64,000 bases of DNA. Origin: PALSA-505 sp036501145. Its GTDB lineage: Bacteria > Actinomycetota > Actinomycetes > Streptosporangiales > Streptosporangiaceae. The stretch is from assembly GCA_036501145.1 (NCBI GenBank), contig DASYAV010000120.1, forward strand, positions 71,088-135,087. Direction: 5' to 3'. A model generated the notes under the pieces. That model did no database searches. It was not told the DNA's origin and saw only the letters and a list, made by a program, of their open reading frames with translations. The position numbers and the translations under genes were made by a program. Positions 52,134 through 60,473 of this stretch are shown one piece after another. Within the stretch, counting starts at the first letter, position 1, and each line of letters begins with the position of its first letter.

Positions 52134-54473
52134 TCAGGCTCCCGGGGTCTCCCCGGCCAGCTCGACCCGTTCGCGGGCGCTCCGTTCCAGCCGGGCGTGC
52201 GGTTCGTGCAGCTGGGCCGGCCACCAGTTCCACCGGCCGAGCAGCACCACGGTGGCCGGCACCACCAGCGTCCGCACCACGAACGTGTCCAGCCCGACCC
52301 CGATGGCCAGGCCGATGCCGATCTCCCGGATCTGCGCGCCTTCGGTGCCGGTGCCGCCGGCGATCGCGAACACCAGGAACGTCCCGGCCAGCACCATGCC
52401 GGCCGAGGTGACCGTGCTGCCGGTGACCTCGATGGCCCGCGCCACCGCGTCCCGCAGCGGCAGGTGGTGCGCCTCTTCCCGGATCCGCGACATGACCAGG
52501 ATGTTGTAGTCCTCGCCCAGCGCGAGCAGGAAGACGAACATCAGGAACGGCAGGATGAAGCTCAGCCCGTAGTCGCCGCCGAAGACCTGGAACACCAGCA
52601 CCGACGCGCCGAGCGAGGCCAGGAAGGACAGCGCGACGCTGACCACCAGGTAGAGCGGTGCGACCACGCTGCGCAGCAGCAGCGCGAGCAGCAGCCCGAT
52701 GATGATCACCGCCACCGGAACGATGCGCATCAGGTCGTTGTGCGAGGTGGTCTTGACGTCGTACAGCGAGGGGGAGTCACCGGCCACCCCGCTGGCGGTG
52801 GCCCCGGCCCGGGCCGCGGCCGCGATCACGGCCGCCCGCATCGCGGGCACCTCGGCTATCGCGGCGTCCGAGTCCGGGCTGCCGGCCCGCAGGCTGGCCA
52901 TGAACTGCACGGTGCGCCCGTCGGCCGAGATGACCTGAGGCATCGCCCGGTAGGCCTGGTACAGCGCGGCGGGCAGGCCGGCCGCCGGGCCGTGCCCAGG
53001 CTGGCGGGCGGGCACCGCGGCGGCCGGGCCGAGGATCCGGTGCAGCCGGGTGAGCTGCGCGGGCGGGATCGCCGTGCCGTTCGGGTCGAGCGGCGCGATG
53101 AAGCTGGAGAACATCGGGTGCCTGCCCAGCGAGCTGCCCGCGGCCGCCAGCACCTGCGGGTCGGACCACACCGGCTGGCGGAACGTCATGACCAGGTTGT
53201 CCGGGTTGCTGCTGGCCAGCGAGAAGTGCTCGATGAGCAGCGCCTGGCCGCGCGCGGAGTCGGTGCCGGGCGGCGCCGAGATGCCGCCGCCGAAATCCGA
53301 CGACCGGTCGGCCAGGCTGAAGCAGGCCAGCGTGGCCAGCCCGATCACCCCGATGAGCAGCGCGGCCACCGGGCGCCGCGACACCCGCCCGGCCAGCCGC
53401 CCCCAGCCGCCACTGGTGCGCTGCCCCGTGGCGGGCTGGGCCGGCCAGAACAGCGCCCGGCCGGACACCGCCAGCACCGCCGGGACCAGGGTGACCGCGG
53501 CCAGCACCATGAGCGCGATGCCGATCGCCAGCGGGACGGCCAGGCCGTGGTAGATACCGAACGCCGCGAGCAGCAGGCTGAGCAGCGCGGTGATCACCGT
53601 CCCGGCGGAGAACACGATCGACTCGCCCACCCGCTCGACGGCGCGCTCGATGGCGGCGTGCTGGTCCAGCCCGCGGCGGCGTTCCTCGCGCACCCGGAAC
53701 ACCAGGAACAGCCCGTAGTCGGTGCCCGCGCCGAGCACCAGCACGATGAGCAGCAGCTGGGTGAGGCTGGAGATGCCGATGCCCAGGCTGGCCACCCCGG
53801 CGACCACCGATTCGGCGGTGAACAGCACCACCGCGGCCGGCAGCAGCGTGGCCACCGTGGCCAGCGGCGAGCGGAACACCGCCAGCAGGATGACGATGAT
53901 CAGGCCGATCGACAGGTAGGTGGTCCGGGCGCCGAGCCCGCTGGCCTGGTTGGCCTGGTCGGCGGTGATGGCCAGGTCGCCCGCGGTGTGCAGCGCCAGG
54001 TTGTGCGGCGCGCCCACCTGGCCGAACAGCGCCCGCAGCGACCGCACGAACCTCACGTCGGGGGTGTTCGTGACCTGGGACAGCGCCGCCCGGATCTCGA
54101 TCTGCGCCGCCTGCCCGTCGCCGGAGAACTCGGCGATCCGCGCGGTCCTGGCGTGCGGCAGGGCCGCGGCCCGGGCGGTGAGCCGGCCGATCGCGGCGTC
54201 GTCCGCGCTGGTCAGCCGCTGGTGGCTGGTGGTGGCCGCGACGACGAACGCGTCGTCGTTGTTCGACTGGCCCTGGAACGGCGTGTCCAGCCTGGCCGCG
54301 ACGTTGCTCGGCAGGTTCGCCGGGAGGTACTGGGTGTTGTTGTTGTTCACCGCCGCGGCGAGCGACGGCAGGAACAGCACCGAGGCGACCGCGCCGCCCA
54401 GCCAGACCGCGACCACCAGCCAGCGCCAGCGGATGGAGAAGCGGCCGAGCGCGGCGAACAGCGGTCTCATCAA
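52134..54473 (-). CDS. MMPL-family (RND-type) transporter
   Basis: 779 residues. MMPL pattern: one N-terminal helix, a large extracytoplasmic loop (about 45-190), a block of five helices (LSIGLIIVILLAVFRSP; SLTQLLLIVLVLGAGTDYGLF), the second half repeating the plan (FLLALGEDYNILVMSRIREE). GTDYGLF and GEDYNIL are the conserved Asp-containing motifs thought to carry the proton path. Exports lipids or small hydrophobic molecules. The partial copy of its C terminus lies at 41478-41582. A perfect palindrome lies 52 bases before the start. Confidence 0.92.
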   Translation of the reverse strand: MMRPLFAALGRFSIRWRWLVVAVWLGGAVASVLFLPSLAAAVNNNNTQYLPANLPSNVAARLDTPFQGQSNNDDAFVVAATTSHQRLTSADDAAIGRLTARAAALPHARTARIAEFSGDGQAAQIEIRAALSQVTNTPDVRFVRSLRALFGQVGAPHNLALHTAGDLAITADQANQASGLGARTTYLSIGLIIVILLAVFRSPLATVATLLPAAVVLFTAESVVAGVASLGIGISSLTQLLLIVLVLGAGTDYGLFLVFRVREERRRGLDQHAAIERAVERVGESIVFSAGTVITALLSLLLAAFGIYHGLAVPLAIGIALMVLAAVTLVPAVLAVSGRALFWPAQPATGQRTSGGWGRLAGRVSRRPVAALLIGVIGLATLACFSLADRSSDFGGGISAPPGTDSARGQALLIEHFSLASSNPDNLVMTFRQPVWSDPQVLAAAGSSLGRHPMFSSFIAPLDPNGTAIPPAQLTRLHRILGPAAAVPARQPGHGPAAGLPAALYQAYRAMPQVISADGRTVQFMASLRAGSPDSDAAIAEVPAMRAAVIAAAARAGATASGVAGDSPSLYDVKTTSHNDLMRIVPVAVIIIGLLLALLLRSVVAPLYLVVSVALSFLASLGASVLVFQVFGGDYGLSFILPFLMFVFLLALGEDYNILVMSRIREEAHHLPLRDAVARAIEVTGSTVTSAGMVLAGTFLVFAIAGGTGTEGAQIREIGIGLAIGVGLDTFVVRTLVVPATVVLLGRWNWWPAQLHEPHARLERSARERVELAGETPGA

Positions 54474-54524
54474 CCAGCTCTCTGCGCGGGGGTGGGCCGT
54501 AGGGGGACGGGATCCGCGCGGGGA

Positions 54525-54540
54525 CTGACACGCGTGTCAG
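54525..54540. promoter_or_regulatory. Perfect 16-bp palindrome upstream of MMPL
   Basis: CTGACACGCGTGTCAG is its own complement. Its size and symmetry fit a TetR-type operator; no regulator gene adjoins it, so control would come from elsewhere. Confidence 0.6.
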
Positions 54541-54699
54541 CCTTGGCGCCTTGAGTCAATCACATGCTCGCTGTGCTGTCGCCATAAAGCGGATTATCAG
54601 CTGTGAAACTCACAAACAGGAAGGTATTGCTTCGGTCAACCCCGGCTCCGGGCCCGGGGCCGGGCCCGGCCACGCGGCGTACAGCCCGTCGGCCGGCCG

Positions 54700-54734
54700 C
54701 GGGCCCGGCCAGGGCGACACCCTGGCCGGGCCCG
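54700..54734 (-). terminator. GC-rich terminator after the glycoside-hydrolase-like gene
   Basis: 15-base arms CGGGCCCGGCCAGGG and CCCTGGCCGGGCCCG pair perfectly around the loop CGACA. It lies 28 bases past the stop of the minus-strand gene. No U tract, as is common in GC-rich genomes. Confidence 0.6.
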
Positions 54735-54761
54735 CCGGGACGGCTGGCCGGTGCTACCCCG

Positions 54762-56312
54762 TCATCCCCCGCCGTTCTGCGTTTCGATGGCTTGCCATTG
54801 GGCGATGGTGGTGGTGTTGGTGTACACGCAGCCAGGATTGCCCCCGTTATCGCTGTACCAGTATTCCCACATGATGGTGGGTTCGGTGGCACTAGGGATT
54901 GCGGCCAGGTAGGGGTTATCGGCACCCATCTCCTGCGAAACGACCGGCTGGTTGGGGTCCGAATGGCAGTCCAGCCCGTACTCGGCCAGGCCGAGTGGCT
55001 TGTTGATCGATTGCACACAGCTCAGCCAGTTCAACCACTTCTGGCCATTGGTGGTGTCCGGGTCGCTGGCTATCGTGCTGTTCTCGTTCGGCAGGCTCTT
55101 GCCGTTAGCGCCCTCGTCGTAGTGATCCGCGAGGTAGAAGTCGGTGGAAGTGGTCGGCGGGATGTACCCGCACTTGGTGCCTGCACTGTCGTTGGGCCCG
55201 GCGCCGTACTCGTAAGTGGATGAGTCCATGGCCACGAACACGTTAGGCATCGCGTTACCGGCCGATGTCACGGCAGCCTTTCGGATGTTCTGTGATTCAG
55301 TGTCGAACTGGCTGACGAACTGCGCGCCACTTGTAAAGGCGGGGTTGCGCTCCGGTTCGCCCTCAAAAACCATGATCACCATCTGGGCGGGAGGCAGCCC
55401 GGTAAAGTAATCCTGGATTGCGTTCTCGGACTCCAGGTCGCCGAGGTTTATAACGCACGCAGGCCAGTCGGCCGAGGACCCTCCGGCCGCTATTACCTTC
55501 TGCTCGATCTCGTAGCAAATATTGGTCTGGTCCGTCCACGAGCCCGGCAAGGCCGTGTTGTTGCCACCGTAGAACTCCTTGTCCGACTGGAGCGGCCCGA
55601 TCTTCTGGTTCGTATTCATCCAGTCGGCCGCGTCGTAACCGGTCCCCCCGTCGGCCCGGTTCTGGCCTTTGGCGCCGATGATCAGGGCCGCGCGGTACGG
55701 CGCGAAGATGACCTCGTCCATGTTGACTGCCGCGCCGGCCGCCAGCCCGCCCAGTGTCACCTTCGGCGAGCCCTGCACATACGTGCAGCCGGCCGGGACG
55801 GTGATGTCATCCTCGCTGTACTGCCAGTTTGTGGTGTTGAGCAGGGCGTGCTTTGTGCCCTGCACGTCCTTGAGGTAGCCCGACGAGCCCCAGCAGCCCA
55901 GACTGAACTGCACCGTCACCGTCTGGCCGCTGACCACCGGTGCCTTGAAGTACGCGCCGACCCGGAACTCTTGCCCACCAGTGGGCAAGTTGATCTTGAT
56001 GGCATTGGGGGTGCCGCTGATGCTGAACGAACTGGTGCCCCCCGCGGCGGCGGTGTCCAGCAGCGAGTCGTTGTGCAGGAACGAATGGGTAGTGTCGTCG
56101 GTCAGCTTCGCGTTGCCGTCACCGACCCAGTTGCCGAGGGTGCCCTCGAAGTCGGTGTTGGCGTAGACGAGCAGGTTGCCGACCTCGGCCGGGCCGGTCT
56201 GGGTGACGGGCGCACTGGCGTGGGCTGGGGCGGTAGCCGCCGTGGACAAGCCGGCGGTCAGCAGGCCAGCGGTGGCGATGGCGGTAAGCCATCGTGCGGG
56301 ATTACCGGACAT
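54762..56312 (-). CDS. Secreted glycoside-hydrolase-like protein with N-terminal beta-sandwich
   Basis: 516 residues. Signal peptide (about 7-32), a jelly-roll-like N-terminal domain (about 40-205, VGNLLVYANTDFEGTLGNW; typical of CBM4/9/16-type sugar-binding domains), then a TIM-barrel-like part (about 210-516) with the acid-bearing strand ends VFEGEPE, FYLADHYDEG, PLGLAEYGLD and TIMWEYWYSDN. The AEYG Glu could be a nucleophile of a clan-A glycoside hydrolase. Base composition is lower in GC than its neighbours. AAGGAGG precedes the ATG. Confidence 0.7.
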   Translation of the reverse strand: MSGNPARWLTAIATAGLLTAGLSTAATAPAHASAPVTQTGPAEVGNLLVYANTDFEGTLGNWVGDGNAKLTDDTTHSFLHNDSLLDTAAAGGTSSFSISGTPNAIKINLPTGGQEFRVGAYFKAPVVSGQTVTVQFSLGCWGSSGYLKDVQGTKHALLNTTNWQYSEDDITVPAGCTYVQGSPKVTLGGLAAGAAVNMDEVIFAPYRAALIIGAKGQNRADGGTGYDAADWMNTNQKIGPLQSDKEFYGGNNTALPGSWTDQTNICYEIEQKVIAAGGSSADWPACVINLGDLESENAIQDYFTGLPPAQMVIMVFEGEPERNPAFTSGAQFVSQFDTESQNIRKAAVTSAGNAMPNVFVAMDSSTYEYGAGPNDSAGTKCGYIPPTTSTDFYLADHYDEGANGKSLPNENSTIASDPDTTNGQKWLNWLSCVQSINKPLGLAEYGLDCHSDPNQPVVSQEMGADNPYLAAIPSATEPTIMWEYWYSDNGGNPGCVYTNTTTIAQWQAIETQNGGG

Positions 56313-56420
56313 AGGCGTCCTCCTTCTGAGGAAACGGCTCTGTGTAGCGGGGGCTGTGTAGCGGGGCGCTTGATGCCGGATGCAGACATCGATATCTCGG
56401 TCAGTGTGGAGCCGCGACGC

Positions 56421-56436
56421 TTCGGCCGCGGCCGAA
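56421..56436. promoter_or_regulatory. Perfect 16-bp palindrome upstream of an ArsR gene
   Basis: TTCGGCCGCGGCCGAA, 25 bases before the ArsR start at 56461. Likely autoregulatory operator. Confidence 0.55.
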
Positions 56437-56460
56437 ATAACCCCGGGCTACCGTGGGCGG

Positions 56461-57297
56461 ATGCACGGTGACGCGGACATTTCGGCCACGGCCAGCCTGC
56501 TTAGTGACCCGGGCCGGGCCCGGGTGCTGCTCGCACTGGCCGACGGACGGGCGCTGCCCGCCGGCGTGCTGGCTGCTGAGGCCGGGGTGGCGGCCTCCAC
56601 CGCCTCCGGGCACCTCGCCAAGCTGTGTGCCGCCGGCCTGCTCGCCGTGAAGTCCCACGGTCGGCATCGCTACTACCGCATCGCCGACTACCGGGTCATC
56701 CGCGCCATCGAGGCACTCGCCGAAATCTCTCCGCCCACGCCGGTCACCTCACTGCGCCAGGGCACCCGCGCCCACGCGCTGCGCCGCGCCCGGCTGTGCT
56801 ACGACCACCTGGCGGGCCAGCTTGGCGTCGCGCTGATGGCGGCCCTCATCGACGCCGGGGCGCTCGACGGCGGCGATGGCGTCCACCATCCGCAAGCTGC
56901 TCTCACCGACCGTCTTTCCGGTCCCTGCCACGACGTCGTCTACCGGCTCACCAGGCCCGGCGTGGCGCTCATCGGCGGATTCGGCATCGACCTCGCTGCG
57001 CTGGGTGCTCGGCCGCGGCCGCTGATCCGCTACTGCATGGACTGGACCGAGCAACGTCACCACTTGGCCGGTGCCCTCGGTGCCGCCGTCGCCGGCCGCC
57101 TGTTCGAGCTCTGCTGGCTGCGCCACGCAAGGCCGGCCAGCCGGGCCGTCCAGCTCACCGACGCTGGCCGGGCCGGGCTCGCCACCAGTTTCGGCCTGTG
57201 CCTCGACGCCACCGGGACTCCCGAGCAGCCTCCCAGCGACGGCGTCCCGGCCGCGCCCCCTACGCGCAACGGCGCCCCGTCGGCGCGGGCAAGCTGA
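56461..57297 (+). CDS. ArsR-type transcriptional regulator
   Basis: 278 residues. Winged helix at 10-80: LLSDPGRARVLLALADGRALP, helix AAEAGVAASTASGHLAKL, wing VKSHGRHRYYRIAD. The C-terminal 190 residues form a second helical domain of the kind seen in larger ArsR regulators (ALRRARLCYDHLAGQLGVAL, WLRHARPASRAVQLTDAG). No Cys motif for metal binding appears in the HTH. ATG at 56461 follows a palindrome. Divergent from the glycoside-hydrolase-like gene, which may be its target. Confidence 0.88.
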   Translation: MHGDADISATASLLSDPGRARVLLALADGRALPAGVLAAEAGVAASTASGHLAKLCAAGLLAVKSHGRHRYYRIADYRVIRAIEALAEISPPTPVTSLRQGTRAHALRRARLCYDHLAGQLGVALMAALIDAGALDGGDGVHHPQAALTDRLSGPCHDVVYRLTRPGVALIGGFGIDLAALGARPRPLIRYCMDWTEQRHHLAGALGAAVAGRLFELCWLRHARPASRAVQLTDAGRAGLATSFGLCLDATGTPEQPPSDGVPAAPPTRNGAPSARAS

Positions 57298-57322
57298 CCG
57301 GCCTGCCGGTGGGCGGCGGCTG

Positions 57323-58204
57323 TCAGCCCCGGTTCAGCCCGGCCGCGCGCAGCTGGTGCAGGGTCCAGCCCCGGCGGGCGGGATCCAGCGGCCGCGTCGC
57401 GGCGGTGAAGATCTCCGCGGCGCGCCGGTAGGACATCCGGGCCTGCCCGGTGACCGGGCAGATGTCGGCGGGTGCGGCGGCCGCCCGGGCCTTGCGCTCG
57501 GTGACGAACACCGGGCCGTAAGTGCGCCCGGCCAGCAGCCAGCGCAGCAGCTGGCTGGTGCCCTCCCGCCAGTGCAGCGGCACGCCGCCGGCCATCGCGG
57601 TGCTGCCGGGCCGCGGCCAGACCTGGTGCCGGGCCAGGTCGAGCCGGTCGGCGTCGAGGGCCAGGACGTCACCGGTATGCCCGCCGCTGTCGTACAGCAT
57701 CCGCCACAGGACGTGCTCGCGCAGCCCGGCGGGCAGCCGGAACACGCTGTCCACCTGGTCGGCGGTCAGCGCGCCGCGGCTCGCGGGTGGCCGCCGGGCG
57801 TGCCGCAGGCCCCGCGTCGGGTCGCCGGTGATCCACCGCTGCTCCTGCCACCAGCCGATCGCGCTGCGCAGCGCGGACAGCTCACGGTTCACCGTCCGCG
57901 CGTCGGCCAGCCTGGCCCGCTCGGCCACGGCCGCCGCGATCCGGCCGCCGGTGGCGGCGTCGTCCAGCACGGCCAGCGGCAGCACCGGCGGCGCCGCGCG
58001 CCGCCGGGCCGGCCCGGCGGGCACCGGCCTCCCGGCCAGCGGCCAGGCCCAGCCGGCCAGTGAGATCCGGTAGACCCGCCGGGAGGCCGGCCCGAGCGGC
58101 GCCCGGGCCAGGTACTCCTCCACCGCGACCGCGTACTCCACCGGCGGCGGCACCGCGGGCGTGGGCTCCGGGGCCGGCCCGGCGGGCAGCTGATACGCGG
58201 CCAT
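57323..58204 (-). CDS. Tyrosine recombinase/integrase, C-terminally truncated
   Basis: 293 residues. N-terminal SAM-like DNA-binding region (about 22-120), then the catalytic domain. The first catalytic Arg box reads LYDSGGHTGDVLAL, with His in place of the expected Arg (GLRVxEL), and the HxLR box is present as TLHQLRAAG, but the protein stops eight residues later (LHQLRAAGLNRG), before the region that carries the nucleophilic Tyr. So it is probably inactive, a relic of an integrated element, or depends on a partner. Confidence 0.8.
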   Translation of the reverse strand: MAAYQLPAGPAPEPTPAVPPPVEYAVAVEEYLARAPLGPASRRVYRISLAGWAWPLAGRPVPAGPARRRAAPPVLPLAVLDDAATGGRIAAAVAERARLADARTVNRELSALRSAIGWWQEQRWITGDPTRGLRHARRPPASRGALTADQVDSVFRLPAGLREHVLWRMLYDSGGHTGDVLALDADRLDLARHQVWPRPGSTAMAGGVPLHWREGTSQLLRWLLAGRTYGPVFVTERKARAAAAPADICPVTGQARMSYRRAAEIFTAATRPLDPARRGWTLHQLRAAGLNRG

Positions 58205-58402
58205 CGCGTCTCCTCTACCGCAGTAAATTTTACATCCGCATGCGTCGTATTCTCATTGTAGCGCCATCCACCGATTGCGTTTACTGCGACAAGAAGGCGT
58301 TTTATTCTTAACGGCTATATGCCAGGTCAGAGCATTGATTTTGCATTCTTGGCGAGTTATCTGGCATGGTGAGTGGCATGCGCAAAAGGCAGCCGTCTGG
58401 CC
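58205..58402. other. AT-rich intergenic region with three CGCAGTAAA copies nearby
   Basis: Markedly AT-richer than the surroundings, without an ORF of note. CGCAGTAAA occurs at 58219-58227, inverted at 58280-58288, and again at 58412-58420 just inside the next gene. Confidence 0.7.
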
Positions 58403-58420
58403 ATGACTAACCGCAGTAAA
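58219..58420. repeat. Three CGCAGTAAA 9-mers
   Basis: Positions 58219-58227 (+), 58280-58288 (-) and 58412-58420 (+). They lie beside a truncated integrase and could be arm-type recombinase sites or regulator sites. Confidence 0.55.
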
Positions 58421-59761
58421 TCAACAGTTCCACGGCTCATTCTGCGTCGCGGCAAATCGGCCCCTGATGCGCCCGGCAGCCGGGGTGATTCCGCGGTCCG
58501 GCGCAGGCTGGGCGTGCTGGCCGAGCGGAATTTCCGCCGCTTCTACGTCGGCTACATCGCCTCCCTGCTCGGCACCGCGATGTCGGCGGTCGCCGTGGCG
58601 TTCGGGGTGCTGGAAAGCGGCGGCACAGCAACCGAGCTGGGCATCGTCTTCGCCGCCAACATCGTGCCGATGATCGCGTTCCTGCTCGGCGGCGGTGTCA
58701 TCGCCGACCGGCTGGGCCGCCGCCCGGTGATGCTCACCGCCGACGTGGCCCGGTGCGCCGCCCAGGGCACGCTCGCCATCGCGCTGTTCACCGGCCGCCC
58801 GCAGCTGTGGCTGTTCGTCGCGGCCGCGCTGGTCGTCGGCACCGGCAACGCGTTCTTCCAGCCGGCGCTGTCCGGGCTGACCGTGCAGATCGCCCCGCGC
58901 GACCAGCTCGGCAACGCCAACGCGCTGTTCGGCATGGCGCAGCCCGGTGCCCAGGTGGCGGGGCCGGCGCTGGCCGGCGTCCTGATCTCCGTGGTCAGCC
59001 CGGCCGCGGTGATCGCGGTGGACGCGGCGAGCTACGCGGTCAGCGCGGTGGCGCTCAGCCTGCTGCGGTTTCCGGCCCGCGGCCGCGCCCCGGCGCCGTC
59101 GCTGCTGCGCGAGCTGGCCGAGGGCTGGGCCGAGTTCACCTCCCGCACCTGGCTGTGGGCGGGCATCGTGCAGTTCGCGCTGTTCAACCTCATCACCTGG
59201 GGCCCGTATCTGGTGCTCGGGCCGGTACTGGCGCAGCAGTACCTCGGCGGCGCCCGGGCCTGGGGCACGGTGATGGCCTGCTACGGCTGCGGGGCCATCC
59301 TGGGTGGCGTGCTCGCGCTGGGCCGCAAGCCGCACCGGCCGATGCTGGTCGCCACGCTGGCCACGTTCGGCTTCCCGCTGCCGCCGCTGGCGCTGGCGCT
59401 GCACGCCCCGCTCGCCGTCGTCGCGGCCGCGGCGGGCCTGACCGGGCTCGGCTCGGCCCTGGGCAACGCCATCGAGGCGACCGTCACCCAGCAGCAGGTG
59501 CCCGAGGACGCCCTGGCCAGGGTGGGTGCGTTCGGGATGGTGGGCGCGTTCGCGTTCGGCCCGATCGCCTTCGCCGCGGCGGGCCCGGTGGCCGCCGTGG
59601 TGGGAGCCAGGACGGTGCTCGGTTTCGGTGCGGCCTGGGCGGCCGCGGGCACCCTGGTGGTGCTGGCCATCCCCGCGATCCGCCAGGTGACCTGGCAGGA
59701 CACGCTGGCCACCGGGCACCGTGACCGGGGCCGGGACCTGAGTTGTGTAAAGGATCCTTGA
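58403..59761 (+). CDS. MFS transporter, MFS_3/TMS05-type
   Basis: 452 residues with about 12 helices. After a basic N terminus, NFRRFYVGYIASLLGTAMS begins the first helix; GGGVIADRLGRRPVMLTADV is the loop 2-3 motif, PALSGLTVQIAPRDQLGNAN and GAQVAGPALAGVLI follow. Typical of actinobacterial enterobactin- or macrolide-efflux-like exporters. GTG at 58373 is an alternative start. Its stop codon overlaps an operator of the following Xre gene. Confidence 0.88.
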   Translation: MTNRSKSTVPRLILRRGKSAPDAPGSRGDSAVRRRLGVLAERNFRRFYVGYIASLLGTAMSAVAVAFGVLESGGTATELGIVFAANIVPMIAFLLGGGVIADRLGRRPVMLTADVARCAAQGTLAIALFTGRPQLWLFVAAALVVGTGNAFFQPALSGLTVQIAPRDQLGNANALFGMAQPGAQVAGPALAGVLISVVSPAAVIAVDAASYAVSAVALSLLRFPARGRAPAPSLLRELAEGWAEFTSRTWLWAGIVQFALFNLITWGPYLVLGPVLAQQYLGGARAWGTVMACYGCGAILGGVLALGRKPHRPMLVATLATFGFPLPPLALALHAPLAVVAAAAGLTGLGSALGNAIEATVTQQQVPEDALARVGAFGMVGAFAFGPIAFAAAGPVAAVVGARTVLGFGAAWAAAGTLVVLAIPAIRQVTWQDTLATGHRDRGRDLSCVKDP

Positions 59762-59790
59762 CATCGTGGGTGTGGTAAAGGTACCTTTAC
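59747..59790. promoter_or_regulatory. Two palindromic Xre operators with embedded promoter
   Basis: GTAAAGGATCCTTGAC (59747-59762, one mismatch from palindromic) and GTAAAGGTACCTTTAC (59775-59790, perfect palindrome) start 28 bases apart. TTGACA (59758-59763) and TACCTT (59782-59787) give an 18-base spacer, placing +1 at or near 59794, the A of the Xre start codon: a leaderless transcript under autoregulation. Confidence 0.75.
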
Positions 59791-59793
59791 ATC

Positions 59794-60000
59794 ATGCGGA
59801 ATCGGGTCCGTGAGCAGCGCACTCAGCGAGGGCTGTCGCAGGCGGAAGTGGCGGCGTCGCTGGGCGTGTCCCGGCAGACGGTGATCTCCATCGAGAACGG
59901 CCGGTACCTGCCGTCGCTGCCACTGGCGTTCCGGATCGCGCGCTTGTTCGAGATGCCGGTCGAGAAGATGTTCGACCCGGACGATGAGGAGAGCCGGTGA
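59794..60000 (+). CDS. Xre/HipB-type helix-turn-helix regulator
   Basis: 68 residues, almost entirely a single HTH: LSQAEVAASLGVSRQTVISI (helix 2-turn-recognition helix), ending DPDDEESR. Very like the small repressors that precede a two-helix membrane protein. Its TGA overlaps the next gene's ATG as TGATG. Operator sites lie directly before it. Confidence 0.92.
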   Translation: MRNRVREQRTQRGLSQAEVAASLGVSRQTVISIENGRYLPSLPLAFRIARLFEMPVEKMFDPDDEESR

Positions 60001-60455
60001 TGAGTTTCATCAGGCCGCGGTGGCGCAAGCCCGCATGGACGATTCTCGCCGGGGCGGTGTTCACCGCCGCATGGGTGATACGCGGCGGCCCGCACTGGTG
60101 GCTCTGGGCGAGCCTGACCGTGGTAGCGGTGGCCGGGCGGGCGTTCGCCTTCTACATGTGGGGCCGGGCAGATGACGACGTGGGCGCGCTGGCCGGCTCG
60201 CGCGCCGACGAACGGCAAAAGCTCATCAGCCTCCGGTCGCGGGCCCTGGCCTGCAACGTCACCGCCGTCGCCGCCTTCGTCGGCCTGACGGTCGCGGTCG
60301 CGGTCCGGGGCAGCTGGTGGTGGCCGCTCGCGGTCGTCCTCGGCGTCCTGGGCTTCGGGTACCTGTTCGGCTTGTCGACCTACGGCACCGGCGAAGAAGC
60401 CCCGGCCGATGACATCAACCCCCCGCACCGGTCGCCATCGACGATCGGCAACTGA
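60000..60455 (+). CDS. Membrane protein coupled to Xre regulator
   Basis: 151 residues with four hydrophobic segments in two pairs (TILAGAVFTAAWVIRGG; WLWASLTVVAVAGRAFAFYM; ACNVTAVAAFVGLTVAVAV; WPLAVVLGVLGFGYLFG) and a charged loop, RADERQKLISLRSRALAC, in the middle. That loop resembles DUF2178-like proteins often encoded next to Xre repressors. TGATG overlap with the Xre stop. Function unknown; a small two-gene membrane/regulator module. Confidence 0.8.
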   Translation: MSFIRPRWRKPAWTILAGAVFTAAWVIRGGPHWWLWASLTVVAVAGRAFAFYMWGRADDDVGALAGSRADERQKLISLRSRALACNVTAVAAFVGLTVAVAVRGSWWWPLAVVLGVLGFGYLFGLSTYGTGEEAPADDINPPHRSPSTIGN

Positions 60456-60473
60456 CCGCCGCCGCACCGGCGG

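Noticed and set aside
52197..54554. 785-codon plus-strand frame opposite the MMPL gene
   Set aside because: Antisense shadow typical of GC-rich DNA; composition is Arg/Gln/His-rich, no domain, and the minus-strand MMPL protein is clearly real.
58219..58420. Definite att site for the integrase
   Set aside because: No tRNA gene, no duplicated core and no element boundaries are visible.
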